A stretch of 64,000 bases of DNA from Mesorhizobium sp. B2-4-3 (GCF_006442815.1 NZ_VFVL01000008.1:144933-208932); one strand, 5' to 3'; shown: positions 53,386 to 63,515, counted from the stretch's first letter. Notes: a model not told the origin generated them from the sequence alone. Translations and numbers: made by a program.

Positions 53386-55320
53386 TTATGCTGCCTTGCG
53401 GCCGCGCGCGGCAAGCCACGCCTCGGTCAGCTGCTCGAAGCGCGCGGCCATGTCGGCGACCGCTTCGTCATCCGACATCCTGCCGGCCAGCCATTGTTCG
53501 GCGGCGTTGATGAAGATGGTGCGGCCGACGGCAAAACCTTTGACGATCGGCGCGTTGGCGGTTGCCGCGAAGGCCGCGACCAGCTCGTCCTGTGGCGCTT
53601 CGAGCCCGAGCAGCACGACGCCGCGGCACCAGGGATCGTTCCTGACGATCACCTGCTCGATCTTCGCCCATGCGCCCGCCGAAGCCTGCGGCTCGAGCTT
53701 CCACCAGTCCGGCTTGATGCCCAGCGCATAGAGTTCCTCCAGCGCGCGCGGAATGGTGGTGTCGTCGAGCTTGCCATGCTTGCCGGCGATGATCTCGACC
53801 AGCAGTTCGCGCCCGACTTTCCGCGCCGCCTCGAACAGCGCGCGCAGCTTCTGCTGCTGCTCGGTCTTTAGCGCTTCCGGGTCGTCCGGGTGATAGAAGC
53901 ACAGGCATTTGATGCAGTGGTCGACCGGCCATTCGGTGAGCTGCGAGCCGATATCCTGCGAGAATTCGAAGCGCAGCGGCCGCGATCCGGGCAGCTCGAC
54001 CGGCCGGCCGAGCCAGGCGAACGGATGGCGGGCGAATTCGAACATCGCGTCGCGGCCATATTTCTCGTCGATCAGCATGCCGTAGCCGTCACGCCCTGCG
54101 GCGACCTTCGCCGCCGCCTTGACCGTCAGCACCTTGAAATCGGCGATGCGCGCGGTATCGGCGCCGACCCTCGCCGCGACGTCCTCCAACTGAACGCGAT
54201 GGTCGCAGGCCAAAGCCATAAGCGAGGGGATGTCGCGCCGCCGCGTCGTCGCCCAATGGATGTGGTTGATCGCCTCGTCCTTGCGCAGCGCCAGGTATTT
54301 GCTGCCGTTCTTCAGGAAGAACTGCAGCTCCTCGAAGGTCGGGTATTCCGGCGCGCAGAGCAGGCGCGACACGGCGAAGGCGCCGCAGGCATTGGCCCAG
54401 GTCGCGGCGGTGGCAAAGCTTTCGCCGCCCAGCCAGCCGCGCAGGAAGCCCGACATGAAGGCGTCGCCGGCGCCCAGCACATTGTAGATCTCGATCGGGA
54501 AACCCTTGCCGACGATGCCGTCCTCGAGATCGTCGCTGATCGGGCCGTCATAAACGATGCAGCCCTTGGCGCCGCGCTTGAGCACGATGGTGGCCGAGGA
54601 CAGCGCGCGGATCGTCTTCAGCGCGCTCAGGCAATCGTCCGCGCCCGACGCGATCATGATCTCTTCTTCGGTGCCGACGATGAGATCGCAATCCGGCAGC
54701 ACCGTCTTCAGCTGCGCCGAGACGCGGTCGGATTTGACGTAGCGCTCGAAGCCCTCGGCATGGCCGGCGAGGCCCCAGAGGTTCGGGCGGTAGTCGATGT
54801 CGAACACGACCTTGCCGCCCTTAGTCTTCATCAGGCGGATCGCCTTGCGCTGCGCGGCATCGGAATTGGGCCGCGAGAAATGCGTGCCGGTGACGACGAC
54901 CGAGCGCGCCGAGGCGATGAAGGCCTCGTCGATATCCTCCTCGGCAAGCGCCATGTCGGCGCAGTCGGAACGGTAGAAGATCATCGGCGAGACGCCTTCG
55001 CTCTCGACCGAAAGCAGCACCAGCGCCGTCAGCCGTTCCTTGTCGGTCTTCAAGCCGTCGACGGACACGCCCTCGCGCCGAAGCTGCTCGCGGATGAAGC
55101 GGCCCATCTGCTCGTCGCCGACGCGCGTCAGCAACGCCGAGCGCAGGCCGAGCCTTGCCGTGCCGACGGAAATATTGGCCGGACAGCCGCCGACGGACTT
55201 GGCGAAAGAGGTGATGTCCTCCAGCCGCGAGCCGATCTGCTGGCCATAGAGATCGACCGAGGCGCGGCCGATGGTGATGACGTCGAGCGGCGGGTATTTC
55301 CCTTCCACGGCTTCGCCCAT
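53386..55320 (-). CDS. iolC: 5-dehydro-2-deoxygluconokinase fused to a DUF2090 aldolase-like domain
   Basis: A 644-residue fusion. Residues about 10-330 are a PfkB sugar kinase (GRASVDLYGQQIG near the start, catalytic GAGDAFMSGFLRG near 283), which phosphorylates 2-deoxy-5-keto-gluconate. Residues about 345-640 are a DUF2090 domain (ALACDHRVQLED onward), a class I aldolase-like fold related to the next enzyme, IolJ. The protein may therefore do both steps; no separate iolJ is in the window. This fusion is the usual rhizobial form. It is the first gene of iolCDE, behind candidate IolR operators. Confidence 0.95.
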   Translation of the reverse strand: MGEAVEGKYPPLDVITIGRASVDLYGQQIGSRLEDITSFAKSVGGCPANISVGTARLGLRSALLTRVGDEQMGRFIREQLRREGVSVDGLKTDKERLTALVLLSVESEGVSPMIFYRSDCADMALAEEDIDEAFIASARSVVVTGTHFSRPNSDAAQRKAIRLMKTKGGKVVFDIDYRPNLWGLAGHAEGFERYVKSDRVSAQLKTVLPDCDLIVGTEEEIMIASGADDCLSALKTIRALSSATIVLKRGAKGCIVYDGPISDDLEDGIVGKGFPIEIYNVLGAGDAFMSGFLRGWLGGESFATAATWANACGAFAVSRLLCAPEYPTFEELQFFLKNGSKYLALRKDEAINHIHWATTRRRDIPSLMALACDHRVQLEDVAARVGADTARIADFKVLTVKAAAKVAAGRDGYGMLIDEKYGRDAMFEFARHPFAWLGRPVELPGSRPLRFEFSQDIGSQLTEWPVDHCIKCLCFYHPDDPEALKTEQQQKLRALFEAARKVGRELLVEIIAGKHGKLDDTTIPRALEELYALGIKPDWWKLEPQASAGAWAKIEQVIVRNDPWCRGVVLLGLEAPQDELVAAFAATANAPIVKGFAVGRTIFINAAEQWLAGRMSDDEAVADMAARFEQLTEAWLAARGRKAA

Positions 55321-55402
55321 TCGAACCTCCCATCGGCCTTGTTGGATAGAGCAGCGTCGTTTTGGACAGCACGCGCCAGCGACAGCGTGGTGTCGTCAAT
55401 AT

Positions 55403-55446
55403 GAAATATTAATTCCAATCTATAGTCAATATGGAATGAGCATTCC
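55403..55446. promoter_or_regulatory. Paired IolR-type operators upstream of iolC
   Basis: GAAATATTAATTCC (55403-55416; minus strand GGAA-TTAATA-TTTC) and GGAATGAGCATTCC (55433-55446; GGAA-N6-TTCC exactly). Their centres are 30 bp apart, about three helical turns. GGAA-N6-TTCC is the motif reported for S. meliloti IolR. They lie 83-126 bp upstream of the iolC start and just after the iolR stop, in AT-rich DNA. Confidence 0.75.
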
Positions 55447-55474
55447 CAAGCCGAAAAGCGCTCGTCTGGAAGGC

Positions 55475-56341
55475 TCAACCCCTGCGCCGGCGTCCGGCTT
55501 CGCGGCGCTTCTCGCCGACGGCGACGGTCAGCGCCATGGCCAGCGCCATGGTCGCCGAGATCGAGCGGAAGCCGCCGAAATCGGCCTCAGCGACCTCGAA
55601 CCAGACCTTGGCGAATTGCGCCAGCGGCGAGAAGGATGAGTCGGTGATCGCCACGATCGGCACGCCCTGTTCCGCGATCGAGCGTGTCTCGTCGATGGTC
55701 GCCGGCGCATAAGGCGAGAAGCTGATGGCGATGACGGCATCGCGCGGCGTGGCGAAGCCGATCATCTCGGCATTCAGCCCTGCGGCCGATTCCACCAGCT
55801 GGTTGCGGATCTTGAGCTTGCCCAGCGCATAGGCGATGTAGGACGCGACCGGATAGGAGCGGCGCTTGGCCAGCACATAGATCGTCTCGGCTTTCGCCAG
55901 AAGCGCCACCGCTTCTTCGAAATGTGCGTCGTTGAGCGCGCGAGAAATATCGCCCAGCGAGGTGCTGGCGGCGGCGACGAAGCCGTCGAAGATCGCCCGA
56001 TGCCCGCCGCCGTCCTCGGCCTTGGCGCGCAGCGCCGCCAGCCGCTCGTCATAAGAGGAGTTGCGTTCGCGCAGCCGCTCGCGGAAAACCTGCTGCAGGC
56101 TGGTGAATCCGTCGAAGCCGAGCTGCTGGGCAAAACGGATCAGCGTCGAGGGCTGAACGCCGGCCGAGGCGGCGATGCTTGCCGCCGTGCCGAAAGCAAT
56201 GTCGTCGGGGTTGTCGAGCGCATAGGCGGCGATCTGCGCGATGCGCTTGGGCAGGCTCGCGCGCCTGTCCAGGATCGTCGCGCGCAGCGTTTCGAAATCG
56301 CGAGGCACCCGTTCGTCCATCGTCGCTCCGCCCACGCCCAT
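55475..56341 (-). CDS. iolR: RpiR-family repressor of inositol catabolism
   Basis: A 288-residue regulator with an N-terminal RpiR helix-turn-helix (FGTAASIAASAGVQPSTLIR) and a C-terminal SIS sugar-isomerase domain that would bind a phosphorylated pathway intermediate. Position between iolY and iolC matches S. meliloti. Start at 56341 has GGAGAGGG upstream; an ATG seven codons later is possible. Expected targets are the paired sites before iolC and the matching site at 27324-27337. Confidence 0.92.
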   Translation of the reverse strand: MGVGGATMDERVPRDFETLRATILDRRASLPKRIAQIAAYALDNPDDIAFGTAASIAASAGVQPSTLIRFAQQLGFDGFTSLQQVFRERLRERNSSYDERLAALRAKAEDGGGHRAIFDGFVAAASTSLGDISRALNDAHFEEAVALLAKAETIYVLAKRRSYPVASYIAYALGKLKIRNQLVESAAGLNAEMIGFATPRDAVIAISFSPYAPATIDETRSIAEQGVPIVAITDSSFSPLAQFAKVWFEVAEADFGGFRSISATMALAMALTVAVGEKRREAGRRRRG

Positions 56342-56477
56342 AAGGATTGTCCCTCTCCTGCCTCATCATAGCGAGTTCGCGCAAGAACACCATAAAAAAT
56401 GATTTAGATGTTCCATTCTTTACTAAAATGGACTAATTCATCCATACAAACTTTCCTTTATTCTGGAGACAATCGAC
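56342..56477. promoter_or_regulatory. iolR-iolY divergent promoter region
   Basis: AT-rich 136-bp gap. It has the dyad TCCATT (56412-56417) and AATGGA (56427-56432), nine bases apart. No exact GGAA-N6-TTCC is present, only degenerate relatives. CTGGAGACAATCGAC precedes the iolY ATG. Confidence 0.45.
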
Positions 56478-57587
56478 ATGGTCGGAGTGGGCCTCATCGG
56501 CACGGGCTTCATGGGCAAGTGCCACGCCATCGCCTGGAACGCGGTGGGCACCGTCTTTCCCGACGTCGACAAGCCGAAACTGGTGCATCTGGGCGAGGTG
56601 AATGACGAGCTTGCCAAACGTAAAGCTGCCGAGTTCGGCTTCGCAAAAGGCTCCGGCGACTGGCGTGCCGTGGTCGAGAATCCGGACGTCGAAATCGTCT
56701 CGCTGACCACGCCCAACCAGTTCCACCCCGAGATGGCGATCGCCATCCTCGAAGCCGGCAAGCATCTGTGGTGCGAGAAGCCGATGGCGCCGAGTTTCGC
56801 CGAGGCCGAAGCGATGGCGAAGGCCGCAAGGAAATCCGGCAAGGTCGCCGTGCTCGGCTACAACTACATCCAGAACCCCGCCATCCGCCATATCGGCGCG
56901 CTGCTGGAAGAAAAGATCATCGGCGACGTCAACCTCCTGCGCATCGAGATGGACGAGGATTTCATGGCCGACCCGGAGGCGCTGTTCTTCTGGAAGCACG
57001 AGGCCTCTTCCGGCTACGGCGCGCTCGACGATTTTGCCGTGCATCCGCTGTCGCTGATCAGGGCGTTGTTCGGCCGCGTTTCGCGCGTCATGTGCGACAT
57101 GGCCAAACCCTACGCCGACCGCAAGACCGCGTCCGGCGCCCGCCGCGCGGTCGAGACCTACGACATTGCCAGCGTCTTGATGCATCTGGAAAACGGCGTT
57201 GCCGGCACGCTTTTGGTCAACCGTTCGGCCTGGGGCCGCAAGGGCCGCATCGCCATCCAGATATTCGGCTCGAAGGGCTCGATCCTCTACGATCAGGAGC
57301 GGATGAACGAATTCCAGCTCTACCTTACCGCCGACCGGCCGACCGAGCAGGGTTACCGCACCGTCTTGGTGGCGCCGCACCACAAGCCCTACGATTCCTT
57401 CCTGCCGGCGCCCGGCCATGGCCTTGGCTTCAATGACCTCAAGATGATCGAATGCCGCGAGCTTCTGATGCGCATCGCCGGCAAGCCGGCCCGCATCATC
57501 GACTTCGACGAGGGGCTGGAGATCGAGCGCACCGTGCATGCCATGGCGCGCTCGTTCCAGGAGCAGCGCTGGGTCGATGTGAGATAG
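56478..57587 (+). CDS. iolY: Gfo/Idh/MocA-family oxidoreductase, IolY-like
   Basis: A 369-residue NAD(P)-dependent oxidoreductase: Rossmann motif IGTGFMGKCHA, EKPMAPSF near residue 98, and a catalytic region GALDDFAVHPLSLIRALFG near 180. Naming follows its place next to iolR as in S. meliloti; it is longer than the two IdhA-type proteins in this window. It may act on another inositol isomer such as scyllo-inositol. It is divergent from iolR and convergent with idhA. Confidence 0.75.
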   Translation: MVGVGLIGTGFMGKCHAIAWNAVGTVFPDVDKPKLVHLGEVNDELAKRKAAEFGFAKGSGDWRAVVENPDVEIVSLTTPNQFHPEMAIAILEAGKHLWCEKPMAPSFAEAEAMAKAARKSGKVAVLGYNYIQNPAIRHIGALLEEKIIGDVNLLRIEMDEDFMADPEALFFWKHEASSGYGALDDFAVHPLSLIRALFGRVSRVMCDMAKPYADRKTASGARRAVETYDIASVLMHLENGVAGTLLVNRSAWGRKGRIAIQIFGSKGSILYDQERMNEFQLYLTADRPTEQGYRTVLVAPHHKPYDSFLPAPGHGLGFNDLKMIECRELLMRIAGKPARIIDFDEGLEIERTVHAMARSFQEQRWVDVR

Positions 57588-57610
57588 GGTAGCGGGCAAG
57601 GCGTCACGCC

Positions 57611-58603
57611 TTAGAACCGGACCGGCTCGAAGCGACCGGATTTGGCCGAGGCAAGTGCCGCCTCGCACAGGATCATTGCCTTGCGCCCGTCCGCCGCGCC
57701 GACCGCCGGCTTCCGCTCCGCGCTGACCGACTGGATGAAATGGTCGAGCTCCGCCTCGTAGGATTGGGCATAGCGCTCGACGAAGAAATAGAGCGGCCGG
57801 TCGGCGGCGATCCCGTTCTCGCCGCTGAGGCTGACCGAAGTCGGGGTGCGATTGCCGGCCTGCAGCATGCCCTTCGAGCCATGCACCTCGATGCGCTGGT
57901 CGTAGCCATAGACGGCGCGCACGCTGTTGTTGATGTGGCACTGCCGGCCCGATGCCGTGCGCAGGATGAACATCGCCGTGTCGTAGTCGCCGAGTTTTGC
58001 GTAGTAGGGCTCGACCAGCGACGATCCGGTGGCGAACAGCTCCACCGGCTCCTCGCCGAGCAGGAAGCGCGCCATATCGAAGTCGTGGATGGTCATCTCG
58101 CGGAACACGCCGCCGCCGCCCGCCAGCGCCTCCTCGGTCTCCGGCTCTGGGTCGCGGCTGGTGATGATCACCTGCTCCACCGCGCCGATCTCGCCGGCGT
58201 CGATCTTTTTCTTCACAGCGGCGAAGGACGGATCGAAGCGCCGGTTGAAGCCGATCTGCAGCGGCACCCCGGCCTTCTCGACCGCCGCCAGGCACTGGTC
58301 GGTGCGCGCGATGTCGAGGTCGATCGGCTTCTCGCAGAAGATCGCCTTGCCTTTGCCTGCGGCCTCGATGATCAGGTCGGCATGCGTGCGGGTGGCGGAA
58401 GCGATCACCACCGCCTTGATCGAGGGGTCGTTCATCACCGTCGCAGGGTCGGCGATCTCCGCACCCGTTCCGGCGGCGATCCGCTCGGCCGCGTCGCCGC
58501 GCGGGTCGACGACATAGCGCAAGCGCACCCCCGGATGCCGGGCAAGGTTTTTCGCATGCACCGAGCCGATCAGCCCGGCGCCGAACAATGCGGCGTCGAT
58601 CAT
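57611..58603 (-). CDS. idhA: Inositol 2-dehydrogenase (IdhA), second copy
   Basis: A 330-residue Gfo/Idh protein with FGAGLIGSVHA, EKPIDLDIA near 95 and MTIHDFDMARFLLGEEPV near 173. It is the same length as the 30474-31466 product and shares long segments with it (GFNRRFDP, YGYDQRIEVHGSKGM). It oxidises myo-inositol to 2-keto-myo-inositol, the entry step before IolE. It is the last gene of a minus-strand operon with an ABC importer. Which copy is the main IdhA cannot be told here. Confidence 0.88.
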   Translation of the reverse strand: MIDAALFGAGLIGSVHAKNLARHPGVRLRYVVDPRGDAAERIAAGTGAEIADPATVMNDPSIKAVVIASATRTHADLIIEAAGKGKAIFCEKPIDLDIARTDQCLAAVEKAGVPLQIGFNRRFDPSFAAVKKKIDAGEIGAVEQVIITSRDPEPETEEALAGGGGVFREMTIHDFDMARFLLGEEPVELFATGSSLVEPYYAKLGDYDTAMFILRTASGRQCHINNSVRAVYGYDQRIEVHGSKGMLQAGNRTPTSVSLSGENGIAADRPLYFFVERYAQSYEAELDHFIQSVSAERKPAVGAADGRKAMILCEAALASAKSGRFEPVRF

Positions 58604-58623
58604 TTTTCTCTCTTTTCAGTCCT

Positions 58624-59442
<819 letters not shown>

Positions 59443-59445
59443 CTG

Positions 59446-60564
59446 TCAGCGCGCCTCCGTCGCCTTGCGGCGCACGTAATTGTTGACCAGCACCGCGATC
59501 AGCAGCATCGAGCCGAGGAAGACCTGAAACCAATCGGTGTCGATGCCGGTGTAGAAGATGCCCATCTCCACCGTGCCGAAGATAAGCGCGCCGAACATGG
59601 CACCGATCGCCGAGCCGTAGCCGCCGGTGAGCAGGCAGCCGCCGATCACCGCCGCGATGATCGCCTGGAATTCCTTCTGCGTGCCGCGCAGCGTGTCGGC
59701 GGAGCCGGCTTCCAGCACCTGGATGACGGCGAACAGCGTAGCCGACAGCGCCGTGCCGATGAACAGCAGGATCTTCACCCGGTCGACCGGCACGCCGACA
59801 TTGCGCGCCGCGCGGTCGTCGCCGCCGACGGCGAACACCCAATTGCCGAAGCGCGTCTTGACCAGCAGCCAGGTGGCGAAGGCGGTCACCGCCACCCACC
59901 ACAGGATCGACATCGACAGGCCCTGCACCATCGCCGAGCCGTCGGGGCGGGCGGCGATCACGCCATGCGAGGCGAGCCAGGCGAAGACCGGCGCGCCGAA
60001 CTTGCCGCCGAACAGCCAGACCACGAAGCTGCCTTCCTGGCCGTCGGTGATATAGGGGATCTGCGTGCGCCCGGTAACGGTGCGCGTGATGGCAAGCGTC
60101 AGCCCGCGCAGGATGAACAGGCCGGCCAGCGTGACGATGAAGGACGGCAGCCTTGTGCGCACTACGAGGATGCCGTTCAAAGCGCCGACGATGATGGCGA
60201 TGACGAAGGCGATCGCCACCGCCGCAGGGATCGACAGCCCGAACTGGGTGACGCAAAGCCCGATTGTGACGCTGGCAAAGCCGATCATCGAACCCAGCGA
60301 CAGGTCGAACTCGCCGCCGATCATCAAAAGCGCGACCGCCGCGGCAAGGATGCCGAGCTGCGCCGACACCTGCAGGAAATTGGCGATGCCGGCCATCGAG
60401 AACAGGCCGCTGTTGCCGGCCGTGATGCCGAAGGCGAGGAAGACGATGACGGTGCCGGTGATGGCGCCGAGCTCCGGCCGCCGCATCAGGCGCACCAGGC
60501 GTCGCGAAACGGGCTTCGGCTCGGGTGGATGAGCCGGGTTCAGGGCATCGGTCACGATCGTCAT
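59446..60564 (-). CDS. Permease of the third sugar ABC importer
   Basis: RbsC-like permease of 372 residues with [18 protein letters not shown] and [15 protein letters not shown], about nine membrane segments and a polar N-terminus of some 30 residues. The ATG at 60564 is preferred over a GTG at 60585, which lies only 3 bp from the base of an 18-bp hairpin. Confidence 0.88.
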   Translation of the reverse strand: MTIVTDALNPAHPPEPKPVSRRLVRLMRRPELGAITGTVIVFLAFGITAGNSGLFSMAGIANFLQVSAQLGILAAAVALLMIGGEFDLSLGSMIGFASVTIGLCVTQFGLSIPAAVAIAFVIAIIVGALNGILVVRTRLPSFIVTLAGLFILRGLTLAITRTVTGRTQIPYITDGQEGSFVVWLFGGKFGAPVFAWLASHGVIAARPDGSAMVQGLSMSILWWVAVTAFATWLLVKTRFGNWVFAVGGDDRAARNVGVPVDRVKILLFIGTALSATLFAVIQVLEAGSADTLRGTQKEFQAIIAAVIGGCLLTGGYGSAIGAMFGALIFGTVEMGIFYTGIDTDWFQVFLGSMLLIAVLVNNYVRRKATEAR

Positions 60565-60587
60565 CCCAATAAGCGTCCAGGGCACCC

Positions 60588-60627
60588 TATAATGGCCCGC
60601 CGGCGCTTTCGCCGGCGGGCCATTATA
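60588..60627 (-). other. Perfect 18-bp hairpin between binding-protein and permease genes
   Basis: TATAATGGCCCGCCGGCG and its exact complement are separated by a four-base loop. It starts 3 bp after the binding-protein stop codon and has no T run on the minus strand. Such a structure would stabilise the upstream mRNA and limit expression of the permease and ATPase. Confidence 0.75.
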
Positions 60628-60630
60628 GCA

Positions 60631-61611
60631 TCAGCGGATGCCGGCCTTGCTGAGATCGCGCACGGCGGCCGCGTCATCCTTCATGATGAAGGACGGACCG
60701 GTGCGCACGGCCGAGGTCGGGAAGGTCTTGTACATCGCCTTGTTGGTCAGGAAGACGACGGGATAGTAGCCCATCATATATTGCTGGTTGTCGATGCCGA
60801 ACATCATCGTGCCCTTGCTGACCGCATCGAGGATCTCGGGCGACAGGTCGAAGGTGCCGATCTTGTAATTGCCGATCGTGCCGGCATCCGAAAACATCTT
60901 GAGCAGCGGTGCTGCGACCGTCGGGCCGAGCGTCAGCACGCCGGTGACGTCCGCATGCGCGGTGAGATAGCCTTCGACGCGGCGCGTCACGTCGGTCGGG
61001 TCCATCGTGGCCGCGACCACGTCGGAGGAGCCGCCGCTCTTCTTCAGCCCGTCATTATAGCCCTCGCAGCGCTTGTCGAGGCTGACATTGCCGACCTCGT
61101 GGTTGATGCAGATGCCCTTCTTGACGCCGGCCTTGGCCATGATCTCGCCGGCCTTGACGCCATTGTCGTATTCCGAGCCGCCGCCGACGAAGAGGTCGAG
61201 GCCCCAGGGCTCCACCGCTTCCTCGCCGCTGTCGATGACCACCACCGGGATGCCGGCGGCCTTGGCCGCTTCCACCGGCGCCTTCAGCGCGTCCATGTCG
61301 GGGATCGAGACGACCAGCCCGTCCGGCTTCGACGCGGTTGCCGCCTCGATCATGCGCGCCATGCGCACCACGTCGAAGGTTTCCGGCGCCTGGTATTCGA
61401 CCTTGACGCCGAGCTGCTGGGCGGCGGCCTGCATGCCGTTCTTCACCACGCTCCAATAGACGTCGTTGGCCTGGCCGTGGGTGACGAAGACGATGCGCAC
61501 ATCGCTTTCCTTCTTCACCTGGGCCGGCGCAGGCAGGATGCCGGCGCCCGCAAAAGCGAGCGAGAGCGCCGCGGCGCCGAGCAGGTGTCGGATCGAGAAT
61601 AAGGCACTCAT
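60631..61611 (-). CDS. Periplasmic sugar/inositol-binding protein (third sugar ABC importer)
   Basis: A 326-residue Peripla_BP_4 protein with a signal peptide ending near residue 30 (AGAGILPAPAQ). The start at 61611 (MSALFSIRHLLG) has GAGGAG upstream. The segments VTHGQANDVYWSVVKNGMQ and GINHEVGN-like ICINHEVGNVSLDKR are distinctive. Ligand is probably an inositol or related polyol, given idhA downstream and iolE-like upstream genes in the same operon. Confidence 0.86.
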   Translation of the reverse strand: MSALFSIRHLLGAAALSLAFAGAGILPAPAQVKKESDVRIVFVTHGQANDVYWSVVKNGMQAAAQQLGVKVEYQAPETFDVVRMARMIEAATASKPDGLVVSIPDMDALKAPVEAAKAAGIPVVVIDSGEEAVEPWGLDLFVGGGSEYDNGVKAGEIMAKAGVKKGICINHEVGNVSLDKRCEGYNDGLKKSGGSSDVVAATMDPTDVTRRVEGYLTAHADVTGVLTLGPTVAAPLLKMFSDAGTIGNYKIGTFDLSPEILDAVSKGTMMFGIDNQQYMMGYYPVVFLTNKAMYKTFPTSAVRTGPSFIMKDDAAAVRDLSKAGIR

Positions 61612-61706
61612 AGTGGTTCTCCTCAGTTGTTGTTGTGTTCCCAAAGTCCTTGCCTCGACCCTCCCTGGTCAGGCCATCTTCGTCATGATTCCAAGTTTCT
61701 CCTTCT

Positions 61707-61724
61707 CGGGCATGATCATGCCCG
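61707..61724. other. Perfect palindrome at the end of the ydjC-like gene
   Basis: CGGGCATGATCATGCCCG, an 18-bp perfect palindrome containing the stop codon of the deacetylase-like gene. As RNA it makes a hairpin before the binding-protein gene and may mark a processing point. Confidence 0.55.
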
Positions 61725-62558
61725 GAAATCCCGAAGCGAGCCTCGGCGGATGGACAGTCCCTCCACGAAGGCCATGAAGTCCGGGTCTGGAAGCAGGTCG
61801 AATTCGTCGATGCGGATCTGCGCCGAGCTGGGCTCGATCGCCTCGATCTCGCCCGGCGCATTGGCGTGCAGGCAAAGGAAGTTGAGCCCCTCGCCGATCT
61901 GGCCGAACAGCGCCTCATAGCGGGCGCGGGCTGGCTGGTTGCGGTGCCAGGGCGTTTCCAGCACGGCGCTCGCCAGCGTCTCGCCGGCTTGCTCCAGCCG
62001 TTTCCCCGGCGCGGCATAGACGCCGTCGTCCAGCTTGCCGAGATTGTGGATCGGCCCGTAGACCGCAATGCTTCTCGGGAACAAAGTCGGCAGGCCGTAG
62101 TCGATGCCGACCGCCGCGTAGCGGTCGACGAATTCCGGCGAGAACACCGCGCCCATATGCCCGTCGATATGGGTGAGCGAGAGCCCGGCGGCCAATGCCG
62201 CGTCGATCTGCGCCCGCATCTCGGCCTCGACCGCTTCCGGCTCGCCCTTGGCGCGCAATTCCGGCACCGAGCGAAACAGATAGCCGTCGCTATCGACGAT
62301 GCCCGACGCCTGGCTCGCCTTGGTCAGCGGCCGCCAGCGATAGTATTTCTTCTCCGAGGTGAGCGTGATGTGGACGCCGAGATTGAGCGAGGCGTCCTTC
62401 GCCCCCTCCTCGGTGATCTCGAGGAACCACGGGCAGGGCACCATCACCGAGCCGCTGTCGACCGCGCCGGCGCGCTTCAGCTTGAGATAGGCGACATTGG
62501 CGCCATGGCACATGCCGACATCGTCGATGTTGATGACGACCTTGCGTTCAGCCGGCAT
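61716..62558 (-). CDS. YdjC/ChbG-family carbohydrate deacetylase-like protein
   Basis: A 280-residue protein starting [19 protein letters not shown]. The metal-binding Asp-Asp pair in NIDDVG, LGVHITL and THIDGHMGA match the YdjC family, whose known members deacetylate chitooligosaccharides. Here it overlaps an IolE-like gene by 11 bp and precedes an inositol-type importer. It may remove an acyl or amide group from an imported inositol derivative; an N-acetylated inosamine would fit. That is inference. Confidence 0.83.
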   Translation of the reverse strand: MPAERKVVINIDDVGMCHGANVAYLKLKRAGAVDSGSVMVPCPWFLEITEEGAKDASLNLGVHITLTSEKKYYRWRPLTKASQASGIVDSDGYLFRSVPELRAKGEPEAVEAEMRAQIDAALAAGLSLTHIDGHMGAVFSPEFVDRYAAVGIDYGLPTLFPRSIAVYGPIHNLGKLDDGVYAAPGKRLEQAGETLASAVLETPWHRNQPARARYEALFGQIGEGLNFLCLHANAPGEIEAIEPSSAQIRIDEFDLLPDPDFMAFVEGLSIRRGSLRDFRA

Positions 62559-63477
62559 GGCGGACCTCTTTTGCGCGCTCGTGCACATAGAAGCCCGCGC
62601 CTTGCGCCAGCCTCTTCAGGTTGCGGTAGCCCATCGTCGCATAGGTCAAGGGATGCGCCTTGGCCGGGTCCTGCTCGGCCTCCACCACCAGCCAGCCGGA
62701 ATAGCCTTGGTCGGCGAGGATCTTTAAGAGCGTCGGATAGTCGATCGCGCCGTCGCCGGGCACGGTGAAGATGCCTTCCATCACCGCGCCCATGAAGCTC
62801 ATGTCGGCCTCGCGCGCCTTCTTCAGCATCGCCGGGCGCACATCCTTGCAATGCACATGCACGACGCGCTCGACATGCCGGCGCAGCAATTGCTCCGGGT
62901 CGCCGCCCGAGAAGGCGCAGTGCCCGGTATCGTAAAGCAGGCCGACCGCCTCGCCGCTGCTGTGCATCAGCCTGTCGATCTCCGCGTCGGTCTCGACGAT
63001 CGTGCCCATGTGATGGTGGAAGGCCATGCCGACGCCGAAATCGGAAAAGCGCTCGGCGAGCCGGGTGATCTTGGCGCCGTAGGCTTTCCATTCCCCGTCC
63101 ATCAGCTTCGGCCGCTGCGAGATCGGGTCGTGGATCGCGCCATGCCGGCCGCGCGAGGTGTCGGCATAGACGACGCGCCGGGCGCCGAGATCGCGAAGCA
63201 GCGTCAGATGCGGCCGGATCGCCTCGAATTCCTCGTCCACATCCTTCTCGCAGATGCGCCCGTCATACCAGCCGGAGACCAGCGCCAGCCCGTAGTGGTC
63301 GAGGATGGGCCTGAGCGCGCGGCTGTCGCGCGGGAACTTGCCGCCAAGCTCGATACCGGCATAGCCGGCCTCCGCGGTTTCGCTGAGGCAGGTCTCGAGC
63401 GGCGTGTCGCCGCCCAGTTCCGGCACGTCGTCATTGCTCCAGGTGATCGGGTTTATGCCAAGTCGAACTGTGGTCAT
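62548..63477 (-). CDS. IolE/MocC-like sugar phosphate isomerase-fold protein
   Basis: A 309-residue AP-endonuclease-2-fold protein starting [16 protein letters not shown]. Metal ligands sit in [34 protein letters not shown] and VEAEQDP, the same set as IolE at 50558-51472. It could be a second inosose dehydratase. MocC of rhizopine catabolism belongs to this family too, so with mocDEF in the window that role is possible. It is the first gene of the operon and has a hairpin (63491-63515) in its leader. Confidence 0.85.
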   Translation of the reverse strand: MTTVRLGINPITWSNDDVPELGGDTPLETCLSETAEAGYAGIELGGKFPRDSRALRPILDHYGLALVSGWYDGRICEKDVDEEFEAIRPHLTLLRDLGARRVVYADTSRGRHGAIHDPISQRPKLMDGEWKAYGAKITRLAERFSDFGVGMAFHHHMGTIVETDAEIDRLMHSSGEAVGLLYDTGHCAFSGGDPEQLLRRHVERVVHVHCKDVRPAMLKKAREADMSFMGAVMEGIFTVPGDGAIDYPTLLKILADQGYSGWLVVEAEQDPAKAHPLTYATMGYRNLKRLAQGAGFYVHERAKEVRHAG

Positions 63478-63490
63478 TGCTCGCTTTCCG

Positions 63491-63515
63491 CCCCGCAGCC
63501 GGGACGGCTGCGGGG
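63491..63515. other. Leader hairpin upstream of the IolE/MocC-like gene
   Basis: CCCCGCAGCC, loop GGGAC, GGCTGCGGGG: a perfect 10-bp stem ending 14 bp before the start codon. It is close enough to affect ribosome access. Confidence 0.55.

Noticed and set aside
51485..53731. A 748-codon plus-strand open frame opposite iolD
   Set aside because: Mirror of the iolD coding sequence; no recognisable motif and no ribosome site.
56412..56432. IolR operator in the iolR-iolY gap
   Set aside because: The TCCATT/AATGGA dyad has the wrong arm sequence and spacing for GGAA-N6-TTCC; kept only as an unassigned dyad.
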